Source: an uncultured Sphingomonadaceae bacterium | Lineage (GTDB): Bacteria; Pseudomonadota; Alphaproteobacteria; Sphingomonadales; Sphingomonadaceae | Reading direction: 5' to 3' | Length of the DNA stretch: 64,000 nucleotides | Assembly (NCBI GenBank): GCA_947497085.1 | Contig: CANMFE010000002.1 | Coordinates: forward strand, 310,001 to 374,000 | Part shown: one piece after another, positions 63,743 to 64,000 of the stretch | Layout: each line of letters starts with the position of its first letter | Numbering within the stretch: position 1 is the stretch's first letter | The notes under the pieces: generated by a model | What the model was told of the DNA's origin: nothing | The model's database searches: none | What the model saw: only the letters and a program-made list of their open reading frames with translations | Translations under genes and position numbers: made by a program

Positions 63743-63966
63743 TTGTTCGCTCTCGCTCACGTTATTGTTTGATGCCCTCCCGGGCATATGGCGGCACCGG
63801 CCCTCTCCCCCACCCAGCCTCCCGATATACTAGTTTGGGTAAACTATCGGGAGGCTGGGTGGGGGAGAGGGCCGGTGCCGCGCGCTTCAACGCATAAAAG
63901 CGAAAAACAGCCGTGAGGGATAAAGGAACGTGAGCCGATCAGATAAAATCGGGCGAGAGCGAACAA
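63743..63966. repeat. Composite palindromic element, copy C
   Basis: Outer arms TTGTTCGCTCTC... (63743-63763) and a right arm split by a 19-nt insert (63927-63935 and 63955-63966). Inside are a small hairpin ATGCCC-TCCC-GGGCAT (63772-63787) and the main palindrome with perfect 37-bp arms (63791-63827 and 63845-63881). A tail (GCGCGCTTCAACGCA...) follows. The frame through both arms is open until a TAA, giving GTGPLPHPASR and SGGWVGERAGA near each end. Confidence 0.85.
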
Positions 63967-64000
63967 TCGGAAAACCCCATATATAGCCCCTTTCCCTTTC

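Noticed and set aside
1..64000. CRISPR arrays, insertion sequences, integrases, rRNA or tRNA genes
   Set aside because: No direct repeats of CRISPR type, no transposase or integrase frames, no recognisable rRNA or tRNA sequence was found by eye.

Overview
The window looks like ordinary chromosome from an alphaproteobacterium of the order Sphingomonadales. The evidence is the conserved gene neighbourhoods and families: DUF3576-leuS-lptE-holA; mipZ with a membrane-anchored J-protein and pgm; DUF3572 next to divK; a TorF-type porin; DUF1176, DUF4402 and DUF6768 proteins; an SOS box of the alphaproteobacterial type before mmcB; and split palindromic intergenic repeats. Genus was not assigned. I found no rRNA, tRNA, CRISPR array, insertion sequence, integrase or prophage.

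Layout. 0-9.4 kb: a Tyr-rich lipoprotein, an orphan cytochrome P450, two AT-rich genes that look foreign (2973-3659 and 7430-8452), PEP carboxylase, tryptophan 2,3-dioxygenase and an HNH nuclease. 9.6-13.7 kb: gluQ, a HIG1-like protein, a cobalamin adenosyltransferase and the ergothioneine pair egtB-egtD. 13.9-21 kb: DUF1176 protein, 3-hydroxybutyryl-CoA dehydrogenase, a CrtI-like FAD oxidoreductase, and an oligopeptide-type ABC importer (two permeases and one fused double ATPase) with no binding protein. 21-29 kb: porin, SOS-controlled mmcB, SCO/YcgN/YgjP cluster, PBP1A, MsrB. 29-34 kb: holA-lptE-leuS-DUF3576, all on the minus strand. 34-42 kb: ThiE-like and YggS (divergent), a cation/proton antiporter, bioF-bioD-bioA, PdeM. 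42-48 kb: ECF sigma factor with DUF6768 partner, trhO-GST, an aspartic protease, and the ligase-associated DEXH helicase. 48-55 kb: mipZ-J protein-pgm, panC, a SEL1 protein, and the DUF3572-HAD-RidA-COG3146 operon divergent from divK. 55-64 kb: membrane protein/XRE pair, two alpha/beta hydrolases, YjgN-M48 pair, TPR protein, rsmB, GNAT.

The most unusual observation is a family of long near-perfect palindromes (32-37 bp arms) in three copies. Two are intergenic (about 58.05-58.27 kb and 63.74-63.97 kb). The third (47865-47947) lies in frame inside the DEXH helicase gene, adding roughly 30-38 residues between motif I and motif Ia. The arms covary between copies, and the intergenic copy at 63.8 kb keeps an open frame that would encode almost the same peptide. 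This resembles the protein-inserted palindromic elements known from Rickettsia. A second repeat family (CATTGCGAG type) has three intergenic copies.

Functional themes are redox and stress protection (ergothioneine, MsrB, GST), DNA repair (MmcB, PdeM, DEXH helicase), envelope assembly (LptE, PBP1A), cell-cycle control (DivK, MipZ) and cofactor synthesis (biotin, pantothenate, thiamine, cobalamin). All functional calls rest on reading motifs and overall protein resemblance by eye; no database search was run.
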